Positions 43,494-55,155 of a stretch of 64,000 nt of DNA are shown here, piece after piece. Positions within the stretch are counted from its first letter, which is position 1, and each line of letters begins with the position of its first letter. The notes beneath the pieces are model-generated. The model was given only the letters and a program-made list of their open reading frames with translations. It made no database searches and was not told the DNA's origin. Source of the stretch: Steromphala cineraria (taxonomy: Eukaryota > Mollusca > Gastropoda > Trochida > Trochidae). Location: contig OU744730.1 of NCBI GenBank assembly GCA_916613615.1, positions 35,883,315 through 35,947,314 of the forward strand, given 5' to 3'. The position numbers were made by a program, and so were the translations under genes.

Positions 43494-46175
43494 CAGGACT
43501 GAAAGTCTAGATGGGCTTATGGCATGGCCCGTCGTCCGGCGGCCGTCCTCCGTCGTCCGTCCGTAAACTTTTGACACTTTCGACTTCTCCTCATGAACCA
43601 TACACATCAGAGAGCTGAATTTTTGTGTACAGGTACCTTAGCATATGGAGATTCTAATTTGTAACTTTGGTGACCCTGTGACCCCGAATAGGGTCACAGG
43701 GGTCACAACTTTAAAAACCTATTTTCATCTTCTTCTCCAGTTCCAGAAGGACTAGAGAGTTAAAAATTATATGTGCAGACTCCTTGGCCAATGGGGATTC
43801 TAATTTGTAACTTTGGTGACCCTGTGACCCCAAATAGGGTCACAGAGGTCACAACCTTAAATACCTATTTTCATCTTCTTCTCCAGTTCCAAAAGGAGTA
43901 GAGAGTTAAAAATTATATGTGCAGACTCCTTGGCCAATGGGGATTCTAATTTGTAACTTTGGTGACCCTGTGACCCCAAATAGGGTCACAGAGGTCACAA
44001 CCTTAAAAACCTATTTTCATCTTCTTCTCCAGTTCTAAAAGGACTAGAGAGTTGAAAGTGATATGTGCAGACTCCTTGGACAATGGGGATTCTTAATTGT
44101 AGATTTCGTGACCCCATGACCCCAAATAGGGTCACAGGGGTCACAACCTTAAAAACCAATTCTCATCTTCTTCTCCAGTTCCAAAAGGTCTAGAGAGTTA
44201 ATATTGATATGTGCAGACTCCTTGGACAATGGGGATTCTAATTTGTAAATTTGTTGACCCTGTGACCCCAAATAGGGTCACAGGGGTCACAACCTTAAAA
44301 AACTATTTTCATGTTCTTCTCAGGTTCCAAAAGGTCTAGAGAACTGAAATTATATGTGCAGACTCCTTGGCCAATGTGGATTCTAAATTGTAGATTTCGT
44401 GACCCCATGACCCCAAATAGGGTCACAGGGGTCACAACCTTAAAAACTTATTTTCATCATCATCTTTAGCTCCTAAAGGTCTATTGAGCTGAAAGACTGC
44501 ATGTAGACTCCTTGGCCAATTGGGATTCTAAACTGTAGGTTTCGTGACCCCATAACCCCAAATAGGGTCACAGGGGTCACAATCTTAAACCTATTTTTCT
44601 CCATTAGATGACAGTCCATGGCAAATTTATTTCTCCTTGGATATTTTAGTGTGGACTTCTTTCACTGTCTGATATTGGCGATCTAGAAAGTGTTGAAGAA
44701 TAATAAATCATTTGCGTAAGGAAATTTATTCTGAAATCGTTACATTTGTTTTGTAATTAGCAGCCCCGTTTAAGGACGGGGCTGCTATCAGTTTTTGTGA
44801 AGTTTCCATCGCCGCCGCCGCCGCACTCGTACTACTAGCTATAACTTTTTTCCACTAAGCTTTCCAGAACTCTTATTCATACCTTACTACTCATACCTGG
44901 GGGGAACGATTTTGACACGTTCACTTTCAAGGTCAAAGGTCAAGGTCACGAGCTATGTATTCACTCTAAGAATTCCTTGTAAACGCCATAACTTGAAAAG
45001 TTTTTGTGCTATGAAGCTCTAACTTGGTATATATCATCCTTGGAAAAGTAAGATATTTTGAAAAGGTTTCGGCTACAATCCGTGAAAGGTCAAGGTCACA
45101 GCAAGGTCATGACTTAAGCATGTTTTAGCGAAAATGCTTTATTTTAACTATGAACACTTTTAATCAATACATGATTGTTATACTCAATAAAAAGTGTTCA
45201 ATGATTGTGTGACCTTGAAGGTCAAAGGTCAAGGTCATGAGATATGAGTTATTACAAAATGCACTTAATTTGGGTATAACTTTATCCCATTTAGCTTTTC
45301 AGAACTCATGAACATGTCTAAATGTTAATACTTCCAGGGAATCATTATGACATGTTCACTTTCAATTTCAAAGGTCAAGGTCACGAGTTATAAAATCACC
45401 ACAAAATTCTTTGTAAACACGGTAACTTGAAAAGTTTTTGTGCTATGAAGCTCTAACTTGGTATATATCATCCTTGGAAAAGTAAAAATTTTTGAAAAGG
45501 TTTCAGCTACAATCCGCCAAAGGTCAAGGTCACAGCAAGGGCATGACTTAAGCATGGTTTAGCGAAAATGCTTAATTTTAACTATGATCACTTTTAATCA
45601 ATACATGATTGTTATACTCAATAAAATGTGTTCAATTATTGTGTGACCTTGAAGGTCAAAGGTCAAGGTCATGAGATATGAGTTATTGCAATTCCTTGTA
45701 AACACAATAACTTGAAAAGTTTTTGTGCTATGAAGTTTAGATTTTGTATATATTATCTCTTGAGAAGTACAAAATTTTCAAAAAGTTTTGAGTACGAACT
45801 GTCGAAGGTCAAGGTCACAGCAAAGTCAACATATATGGAGAAAATGGATTAATTTAATTTTTAACACTTTATTTCATTACAATAATGTTATACTCAATGA
45901 AATGTGTTCATTGATTGTGTGACCGTGAGTGTCAAAGGTCAAGGTCACGAGAAAATTCCCAATTTGGTGAGGCCTGTAAAAGACGGAACAGGGTAAGGCG
46001 AAACCCCAAGTTTCGGGGCTGCTCTGCTTTTGCGGTATCCCGCAAACGCTAATCTAGTTTTTTATAGGTTTTCTTGCAAACGGTAACATCAGTTTCATTT
46101 TTAGCTCATCTGGCCTGTATAAAGCAAACTTGATATGATGCCTGATGAGCTACAGAGCCAATGGCTCTATTTTTC
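43494..46175 (+). mobile_element. Family A element A6, split by family D
   Basis: The 5' end TTAGCTCATCAGG, hairpin and GTCC leader start near 43494, followed by about seven 145-bp units up to 44600 and the unrepeated 3' segment. The latter is cut at TTTTGTAATT by family D (44759-46057) and continues with TTTTTTATAGGTTTTC. The element closes with CCTGATGAGCTA and the AGAGCC-AAT-GGCTCT hairpin at 46174. Confidence 0.75.
44759..46057 (+). mobile_element. Family D element with ~420- and 280-bp internal repeats
   Basis: The 5' end is a hairpin (CAGCCCCGT-TTAAGG-ACGGGGCTG). The 3' part has CGGGGCTGC, the inverse of the 5' end, and a terminal hairpin (TTTGCGG-TATC-CCGCAAA) before a T-run. Internal repeats share ACTTGAAAAGTTTTTGTGC (near 44992, 45425 and 45711) and AAGGTCAAAGGTCAAGGTCA. 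A short (CCG)n tract lies at 44812-44822. No coding capacity. It entered a T-run of A6 with no visible duplication. Confidence 0.7.
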
Positions 46176-46600
46176 CATAAAATCAAGCATTTTAGAGATA
46201 TTATGCATAAATGGATATATTTGCAAGTCCAGTGATGAGATATGAACTTCAATCAGCATATTAGATATTTTGTAGCTTATCAAAACCAAGTAAAATTTTA
46301 AGAAAGATACTCTGTGTCACTTTAACCAATGATATTGTAGAATATTAATCTGACCAATGAAAAGAAGAAAAAGAATGTAAATTTATTTCATAGGACTCCC
46401 CTTCATCACTATATGTTAAACCTTGATGGATCATGTAGGATGTTAACAAATTTAGCGGATCATATACATCTGCTGAACAAAAGTTTGTTACATTGCTATG
46501 CTCACGAAGCTATTGAAACTTCAAACACGTATGACAAGTTCATAAATACCGTTATTATAGTAGTGTTTGGTATCAGAGGAAAGAACATTTAATAAGTGTA
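46176..46600. other. No recognised gene
   Basis: AT-rich. Contains a second copy of the CATCTGCTGAACAAAAG … GAAGCTATTGAAAC phrase also seen near 36960, so part of an unnamed dispersed repeat. Confidence 0.4.
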
Positions 46601-46740
46601 GGATCAAAACCGAGCTAGAGGTGGTGTTGATAATGTAAGCCCGCGGCAGAGGGAAATTGGAAAGGGCCGACAGGCCCGCCCCAATTTCCCGAGGCTGAGG
46701 GCTTACATTATCAAACAACACCGAGGGCGAGGTTTTTATC
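46601..46740. repeat. Long hairpin
   Basis: GTTGATAATGTAAGCCC (near 46625) returns as GGGCTTACATTATCAA (near 46699), and GGAAATTGG as CCAATTTCC further in. Outer arms (ATCAAAACCGAG… against …CGAGGTTTTTATC) extend pairing to about 40 bases each. No open frame. A fold-back element of a different family from 7504-7660 but similar design. Confidence 0.65.
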
Positions 46741-47960
46741 TAACTTATGAACCGAGATAAACCGTAGTTACAAAATAATTTCAATAATAAGTATAAAAGT
46801 GGATTCATTGATTTTTACTGGTAGGGAATCACCATGAGCAAACGGAGAGCACATCCGCGCCCTGCACGTGCTTTGCGCTCGCTACCCAAGCCGAGAGTGT
46901 GAGATGCATGCGCTATCTGCCTCGTGAAGTTCACATGATTGTCACTGTGGAAAATACATCTTTGTTCTCTAGCCGAGTTGTCAAAGGCGCCTGTTTAGTA
47001 AGCGAAATGTCCAGATTTCGAAACCAGGCATGCGAACGTTATATTTGTGATTTGTCAAAAATGTCATATTTTGTAATGGTATTTATTCGAAGAAGGACTT
47101 TGAATCAAATTATTTCAAAACGTGTATAATTCCCCAATCAAAGTAAATTTCCGATAAATTCTAGAGTAAGCGCCCGGGCATTCCTAGAGAAAGCCCCGGG
47201 CATTCCCAGAGAAAGCCCTGGGCATTCTTCAAGAATCTGACAATAGAGGTTTATCCGTTAAAAGAAGAACCTAATAGAACAATAGAGTGACGTCACTGGA
47301 GGTTTATAATATAAGTTATAACATTGCTTAGCGGGTTTCTTAGGGATTTGTTACCGAATGTTTGAACACAACGCATATTTAAAAAGGTTAAAAACTGCTT
47401 AGGCACATGACAAAGGTCACGGTCACAAACCGAAAACATTCATCATCAATCGTGTCAGTGCCTCGCTTAGTCAGAGGAATTTCTTTCTATGAACACAGTT
47501 ACTGAAGCATAATTTAGATGTTTAACAACTTCCCTTGCAAGACACACAAGGAAACAGTGAGTGAATACTAATATTTCAAATAAATGTGAACCGATTCTCA
47601 TATGCAATACAATTTTGAATTTATTTTTAACTAGTAACATTTTAAACACCAAATCTTAGATTAATAAGGTAATTTAGCTATATACATGTATGTTTTTTGC
47701 ATTTATATAGCTTTCAATTACTTTGTCTTTAGCTGCATATTATTTGAGCAAAGGTAACATCAATGTATTGCACGAAAATAACTTTTCAAGGAGCTCAATC
47801 TGCACGCTTTTTTCATGGTGGGGTATAAATAAGTTCAATATGCTCGCTATTTTTCATGATTGGTTCGTGGCGGTTATAAATAATTTATCATCCCGCTCGA
47901 GAGGGTGATATCCAGGGTCACGTGAACCAATCAGAGATCGAGATTCTTACATGAGGTAGG
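46741..47960. other. No recognised gene; small minisatellite
   Basis: No convincing exon. At about 47166-47228 a ~25-bp unit with AAAGCCCCGGGCATTC occurs three times. The rest is AT-rich. Confidence 0.4.
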
Positions 47961-48330
47961 ATAATGTTTTTTGGACCTGAGCTTGTGAGGTCAATATTGT
48001 TTAACTCAGGTCAATGAAAACAATATTGACCTCTTATATGTTTTAAAGGAAATCGTAAACAGAAGGGATTCATCATCAAAGGTGACGTAACGTTGCTAAG
48101 CAATTGTTGACGTTGTTGATTGACTTTTGCGATTGTTCTAACATCACTATTGCTTTCAAAATTGATACAAATATTTTATCATATAATAAAGTAAAACAAT
48201 TTTGGACTAGTGAATTCGGTCAATACCTGTTGTTATGCACCCGAGGAAAATATTATCATCCGAAGTCAAATTGTTTTCTTCGGGTCTATAAAAACAGGTA
48301 TTGACCTCATCACGGTCTATAATTGTATCC
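47961..48330. repeat. GACCTC / CAATATTG inverted-repeat fragment
   Basis: GAGGTCAATATTGTTTAACTC faces AAAACAATATTGACCTC near 48030, and CCCGAGGAAAATATT faces TTTTCTTCGGGT near 48240-48285. The wording matches 19790-20240, including GTGAATTCGGTC next to the inner arm, so both are copies of one dispersed fold-back family. Confidence 0.6.
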
Positions 48331-48539
48331 TATTGGTCGAGAATTGGTCACATGACTGTCGACAGAAAGTGATATTGACCCCGAGTCTGACCAAAACTGT
48401 TATTTACTTGAGTTACTAAAAGTAGAGCCGATGACGTCAACCATTGTTTTAAGACGTCATGCTTTTTTCATCATTACGTCATTGATTCTTCCTTGCCAAT
48501 AATCTAACCGAAATGTCGCTCATTGTCATTGTATTCAGC

Positions 48540-49045
48540 TGCGTCCGTCCGTCCCTCTGTTCGTCCGTACATCTCAATCCTTGTTAACGCGATATCTCAA
48601 GAACCCTTGCACCCAATGTCTCCAAATTTGGTCACAGCCTACCTTGGGGGATTACGCAGACACCTGTCACTTTAGGTGACCTTGACATTATTTTAAAGGT
48701 CACTATGGCACTTTGGCCACTTTTGAAACTCTTGTTTACTTTATATCTCATAAACAATTGCACCAAATGTCTTCGAATTTGGTCAGAGACTACATAAGGG
48801 ATTTGCGCAGACACCAGTCACTTTGGATGACCTTGACCTTACACAATGGCACTTTGACCACTTTTGAAACTCTTGTTAACGCCATATCTCTTGAACCATT
48901 GCGCTTTTTGTCAATGGGTATATGGCATTTACTTATTGTGACAATTCTATCACAATATCTAACCGGCACCACATTAGTTTCTATATATTTCTCTTCTCTT
49001 TTCATTTTTAAAACGAGATATAATAAAAAAATTATGGCACAGTGA
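48540..49045 (+). mobile_element. Family E fragment with ~145-bp tandem unit
   Basis: A GTCCGTCC leader (48543-48570) is followed by three units starting CTTGTTAACGC-ATATCTC or CTTGTTTACTTTATATCTC (48580, 48731, 48872), each with CAAATTTGGTCA, CGCAGACACC-GTCACTTT and GTGACCTTGAC-like text. The unit text differs from family A. No 3' end is recognised. Confidence 0.6.
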
Positions 49046-49061
49046 ATTCGTCAATACAGGT

Positions 49062-52000
49062 TTTAGCTCATCAGGTCTGAAAGACCCGAATGCTTAAGGC
49101 ATGGCATGGTGTCCGACCTCTGTCAATTTGTCCATCCCACTATTCGTCCAGCCGTAAAACTTTTTCTCAAGAACCAATGACTCTAGAGAGCTGAAATATG
49201 TTGTGCAGACTCCTTGGCAAATGGGGATTCTTAATTTTAGATTTCAAAAATTTAAAAACCTATTTTCATCTTCTCCTCCAGTTCAAAAAGATCTAGAGAG
49301 CTAAAAAATGTGAGTAGACTCCTTGGCCAATGGGGATTCTAACGTTTAGATTTTGTGACACCATGACCCCAAATGGGGTCACAGGGGTAAAATACTTTAA
49401 AAACCTATTTTCATCTTCATCTCCAGTTCCAAAAGGTCTAAAGTGCTGAAAAGTTGTGAGTAGACTCCTTGGCCAGTGGGGATTCTAAAGTTTAGATTTT
49501 ATGACCCCATGACCCCATATGGGGTCACAGGGGTCAAAACTTTAAAAACCTATTTTCATCTTTTTATCCAGTTCCAAAAGGTCTAGGGAGCTGAAAACTT
49601 ATCTGTAGACTCCTTGGCCAATGGGGATTCTAAAGTTTAGATTTTGTGACCCCATGACCCCAAATGGGGTCACAGGGATCAAAAATTTAAAAACCTATTT
49701 TCATCTTCATCTCCAGTTCCAAAAGGTCTAGAGAGCTGAAAAGTTGTGAGTAGACTCCTTGGCCAATGGGGATTCTAAAGTTTAGATTTTGTGACCCCAT
49801 GACCCCAAATGGGGTCACAGGGATCAAAAATTTAAAAACCTATTTTCATCTTCATCTCCAGTTCCAAAAGGTCTAGAGAGCCTAAAAGTTGTGAGTAGAC
49901 TCCTTGGCCAATGGGGATTCTAAATTGTAGATTTTGTGACCCCATGACCCCAAATGGGGTCACAGGGGTCAAAACTTTAAAAAACTATTTTCATCATCTT
50001 CTCCAGTTCCAAATGGTCTAGAGAGCTGAAAAATTGTGAGTAGACTCCTTGGCCAATGGGGATTCTAAATTGTAGATTTTGTGACCCCATGACCCCAAAT
50101 GGGGTCACAGGGGTCAAAACTTTAAAAACCTATTTTCATCATCTTCTCCAGTTCCAAATGGTCTAGAGAGCTGAAAAATTGTGAGTAGACTTCTTGGCCA
50201 AATGGGATTCTAAAGTTAAGATTTTGTGACCCCATGACCCGAAATGGGGTCACAGGGGTCAAAACCTTAAAAACCTATTTTCATCTTTTTATCCAGTTCC
50301 AAAAGGTCTAGGGAGCTGAAAACTCATCTGTAGACTCCTTGGCCAATGGGGATTCTAAAGTTTAGATTTTGTGACCCCATGACCCCAAATGGGGTCACAG
50401 GGGTCAAAAATTAAAAAACCTATTTTCATCTTCATCTCCAGTTCCAAAGGGTCTAGAGAGCTGAAAAGTTGTGAGTAGACTTCTTGGCCAAATGGGACTC
50501 TAAAGTTAAGATTTTGTGACCCCATGACCCCAAATGGGGTAACAGGGGTCAAAACTTTAAAAACCTATTTTCATCTTTTTATCCAGTTCCAAAAGGTCTA
50601 GAGAGCTGAAAAGTTGTGTGTAGACTCCTAGGCCAATGGGGATTCTAAGGTTTAGATTTTGTGACCCCGTGACCCCAAATGGGGTCACAGGGGTCAAAAC
50701 TTTAAAAAAACCTATTTTCATCTTCTCCAGTTCCAAAAGGTCTAGAGAGCTGAAAAATTGTGAGTAGACTCCTTGGCCAATGGGAATTTTAAAGTTTAGA
50801 TTTTGTGATCCCATGACCCCAAATGGGGTCACAGGGGTCAAAACTTTGAAAACCTATTTTCATCATCTTCTCCAGTTCCAAAAGGTCTAGAGAGCTGAGC
50901 AATTGTGAGTAGACTTCTTGGCCAATTGGGATTCTAAAGTTAAGATTTTGTGACCCCATGACTCCAAATGGGGTCACAGGGGTCAAAACTTTGAAAACCT
51001 ATTTTCATCATCTTCTCCAGTTCCAAAAGGTCTAGAGAGCTGAAAAATTGTGAGTAGACTTCTTGGCCAATTTGGGATTCTAAAGTTAAGATTTTGTGAC
51101 CCCATGACCCCAAATGGGGTCACAGGGGTCAAAACTTTAAAAACCTATTTTCATCTTCATCTCCAGTTTCAAAAGGTCTAGAGAGCTGAAAAATTCTGAG
51201 TAGACTTCTTGGCCAAATGGGATTCTAAAGTTAAGATTTTGTGACCCCATGACCCCAAATGGGGTCACAGGGGTCAAAACTTTGAAAACCTATTTTCATC
51301 ATCTTCTCCAGTTCCAAAAGGTCTAGAGAGCTGAAAAGTTGTGTGTAGACTCCTAGGCCGATGGGGATTCTAAGGTTTAGATTTTGTGACCCCGTGACCC
51401 CAAATGGGGTCACAGGGGTCGAAACTTTAAAAACCTATTTTCATCATCTTCTCCAGTTCCAAAAGGTCTAGAGAGCTGAAAAATTGTGAGTAGACTTCTT
51501 CGCCAAATGGGATTCTAAAGTTAAGATTTTGTGACCCCATGACCCCAAATGGGGTCACAGGGGTCAAAACTTTAAAAACCTTTTTTCATCTTTTTATCCA
51601 GTTCCAAAAGGTCTAGAGAGCTGAAAACTCATCTGTAGACTCCTTGGCCAATGGGGATTCTAAAGTTTAGATTTTGTGACCCCATGACCCCAAATGGGGT
51701 AACAGGGGTCAAAACTTTAAAAACCTATTTTCATCTTTTTGTCCAGTTCCAAAAGGTCTAGAGAGCTGAAAAGTTGTGTGTAGACTCCTAGGCCAATGGG
51801 GATTCTAAGGTTTGGATTTTGTGACCCCATGACCCAAAATGGGGTCACAGGGGTCAAAACTTTAAAAACCTATTTTCATCATCTTCTCCAGTTCCAAAAG
51901 GTCTAGAGAGCTGAAAAGTTGTGTGTAGACTCCTTGGCCAATGGGGATTCTAAATTGTAGATTTTGTGACCCCATGACCCCAAATGGGGTCACAGGGGTC

Positions 52001-54708
52001 AAAACTTTAAAAACCTATTTTCATCTTCATCTCTAGTTCCAAAAGGTCTAGAGAGCTGAAAAGTTGTGAGTAGACTCCTTGGCCAATGGGGATTCTAAAT
52101 TGTAGATTTTGTGACCCCATGACCCCAAATGGGGTCACAGGGGTCAAAACTTTAAAAACCTATTTTCATCTTCCCCTCCAGTTCCAAAAGGTCTAGAGAG
52201 CTGAAAAATTGTGAGTAGACTCCTTGGCCGATGGGGATTCTAAATTGTAGATTTTGTGACCCCATGACCCCAAATGGGGTCACAGGGGTCAAAACTTTAA
52301 AAACCTATTTTCATCTTCATCTCCAGTTTCAAAAGGTCTAGAGAGCTGAAAAGTTGTGAGTAGACTCCTTGGCCAATGGGGATTCTAAATTGTAGATTTT
52401 GTGACCCCATGACCCCAAATGGGGTCACAGGGGTCAAAACTTTAAAAACCTATTTTCATCATCTTCTCCAGTTCCAAATGGTCTAGAGAGCTGAAAAATT
52501 GTGAGTAGACTTCTTGGCCAAATGGGATTCTAAAGTTAAGATTTTGTGACCCCATGACCCCAAATGGGGTCACAGGGGTCAAAACTTTAAAAACCTATTT
52601 TCATCTTTTTATCCAGTTCCAAAAGGTCTAGAGAGCTGAAAAGTTGTGAGTAGACTCCTAGGCCAATGGGGATTCTAAATTGTAGATTTTGTGACCCCAT
52701 GACCCCAAATGGGGTCACAGGGGTCAAAACTTTAAAAACCTATTTTCATCTTCATCTCCAGTTTCAAAAGGTCTAGAGAGCTGAAAAGTTGTGAGTAGAC
52801 ATCTTGGCCAAATGGGATTCTAAAGTTAAGATTTTGTGACCCCATGACCCCAAATGGGGTCACAGGGGTCAAACTTTAAAAACCTATTTTCATCTTCATC
52901 TCCAGTTTCAAAAGGTCTAGAGAGCTGAAAAATTGTGAGTAGACTCCTTGGCCAATGGGGATTCTAAATTGTAGATTTTGTGACCCCATGACCCCAAATG
53001 GGGTCACAGGGGTCAAAACTTTAAAAACCTATTTTCATATTCATCTCCAGTTCCAAAAGGTCTAGAGAGCTGAAAAGTTGTGAGTAGACTCCTTGGCCAA
53101 TGGGGATTCTAAATTGTAGATTTTGTGACCCCATGACCCCAAATGGGGTCACAGGGGTCAAAACTTTAAAAACCTATTTTCATCTTTTTATCCAGTTCCA
53201 AAAGGTCTAGAGAGCTGAAAAGTTGTGTGTAGACTCCTAGGCCAATGGGGATTCTAAATTGTAGATTTTGTGACCCCATGACCCCAAATGGGGTCACAGG
53301 GGTCAAAACTTTAAAAACCTATTTTCATCTTCATCTCCAGTTTCAAAAGGTCTAGAGAGCTGAAAAGTTGTGAGTAGACTCCTTGGCCAATGGGGATTCT
53401 AAATTGTAGATTTTGTGACCCCATGACCCCAAATGGGGTCACAGGGGTCAAAACTTTAAAAACCTATTTTCATCTTTTTATCCAGTTCCAAAAGGTCTAG
53501 AGAGCTGAAAAGTTGTGTGTAGACTCCTAGGCCAATGGGGATTCTAAATTGTAGATTTTGTGACCCCATGACCCCAAATGGGGTCACAGGGGTCAAAACT
53601 TTAAAAACCTATTTTCATCTTCATCTCCAGTTTCAAAAGGTCTAGAGAGCTGAAAAGTTGTGAGTAGACTCCTTGGCAATGGGGATTCTAAATTGTAGAT
53701 TTTGTGACCCCATGACCCCAAATGGGGTCACAGGGGTCAAAACTTTAAAAACCTATTTTCATCATCTTCTCCAGTTCCAAATGGTCTAGAGAGCTGAAAA
53801 GTTGTGAGTAGACTTCTTGGCCAAATGGGATTCTAAAGTTAAGATTTTGTGACCCCATGACCCCAAATGGGGTAACAGGGGTCAAAACTTTGAAAACCTA
53901 TTTTCATCTTTTTATCCAGTTCCAAAAGGTCTAGAGAGCTGAAAAGTTGTGTGTAGACTCCTAGGCCAATGGGGATTCTAAGGTTTAGATTTTGTGACCC
54001 CGTGACCCAAAATAGGGTCACAGGGGTCAAAACTTTAAAAACCTATTTTCATCTTCTCCTCCAGTTCCAAAAGGTCTAGAGAGCTGAAAAATTGTGAGTA
54101 GACTCCTTGGCCAATGGGAATTTTAAAGTTTAGATTTTGTGATCCCATGACCCCAAATGGGGTCACAGGTGTCAAAACTTTAAAAACCTATTTTCATCTT
54201 CATCTCCAGTTTCAAAAGGTCTAGAGAGCTGAAAAATTGTGAGTAGACTTCTTGGCCAAATGGGATTCTAAAGTTAAGATTTTGTGACCCCATGACCCCA
54301 AATGGGGTAACAGGGGTCAAAACTTTGAAAACCTATTTTCATCATCTTCTCCAGTTCCAAAAGGTCTAGAGAGCTGAAAAATTGTGAGTAGACTTCTTGG
54401 CCAATTGGGATTCTAAAGTTAAGATTTTGTGATCCCATGACCCCAAATGGGGTCAAAGGGGTAAACATTTTAAAAACCTATTTTCATCTTCTCCTCCAGT
54501 TTCAAAAGGTCTAGAGAGCTGAAAAATTGTGAGTAGGCTCCTTGGCCAATGGGGATTCTAAAGTTTAGATTTTGTGATCCCATGACCCCAAATGGGGTCA
54601 CAGGGATCAAAACTTTAAAAACCTATTTTCATCATCTTCTCAAGTTCCAAAAGGTCTAGATCTGAAAAATTTTGACTCCTTGGCCAATGTAAATTCTAAA
54701 TAGTAGGT
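49062..54708 (+). mobile_element. Family A variant element A7, large 145-bp array
   Basis: The 5' end is TTTTAGCTCATCAGGTCTG with hairpin GGTCTGAAAGACC. About 38 head-to-tail units follow with a very regular 145-bp period (for example starts at 51961, 52106, 52251 and 52396). Each unit has CCTATTTTCATCTTC, CCAAAAGGTCTAGAGAGCTG, GACTCCTTGGCCAATGGGG and the palindromic block TGACCCCAAATGGGGTCA. The usual 3' end (CCTGATGAGCTA and hairpin) is missing; the array stops near 54705, where the 690-bp satellite begins. Minus-strand frames of 60-94 codons here are a product of the repeat. Confidence 0.8.
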
Positions 54709-54760
54709 TAACAAAAAAGTAATTGTTCCTCTTTTCTTTGATAGACCCTTGTGTTATGAA
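54709..54760 (-). repeat. Inverted fragment at satellite edge
   Basis: TAATTGTTCCTCTTTTCTTT … GATAGACCCTTGTGTTAT is the inverse, with few mismatches, of ATAACACAACGGTCTATC … GGAACAATACC inside every satellite unit (first at about 55103-55150). It occurs only here, at the left boundary. The pair could be the terminal inverted repeats of a ~445-bp element (54711-55155). Confidence 0.65.
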
Positions 54761-55155
54761 AAGCTTAACAATCAATATCCACTAAGGTACAAGGGCATTT
54801 GTATTTGACTTGCAAAAGTATCTATTGATTAGATTCGAACAATAAAGTCAGTATTTTTCAATTTAGCAACTATAAAAATACATCATAGTATCTCCAAATA
54901 AAACCAGGAAATTAACTAAAAAGACACGCAAGAGTGGGTGATGAATGGGATTCGAACCTCTGTCGTTATTTTCCAAGTCAGTGACATTACCAATTCGCTG
55001 ATACCCTCGTGAATAAAGGCACAATTACAATCTATACAATATGCACAAGTTGGCCATGAACGCTAATGCAACTTATGTGGTTAAATTTCATAGTAAGCAG
55101 CCAGTAGTATAACACAACGGTCTATCAAAGGAAAGAGGAACAATACCTTTTTGTT
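54711..55155. mobile_element. Putative ancestral element of the satellite
   Basis: The inverted fragment at 54709-54760 and its partner at 55103-55150 would enclose about 445 bp containing the tRNA-like segment. Later units keep only the right partner. This is the structure expected if an inverted-repeat element was captured and then amplified in tandem; it is inferred from one boundary. Confidence 0.4.

Noticed and set aside
47732..47752. 21-bp exon-like stretch between TTGTCTTTAG and GTAACATC
   Set aside because: Too short, with no partner exon of matching phase nearby.
50355..54468. Minus-strand frames of 60-94 codons beginning MTPVTPFGVMGSQNLN
   Set aside because: Translations of the 145-bp family A unit; they appear wherever units lack a stop and have no independent evidence.
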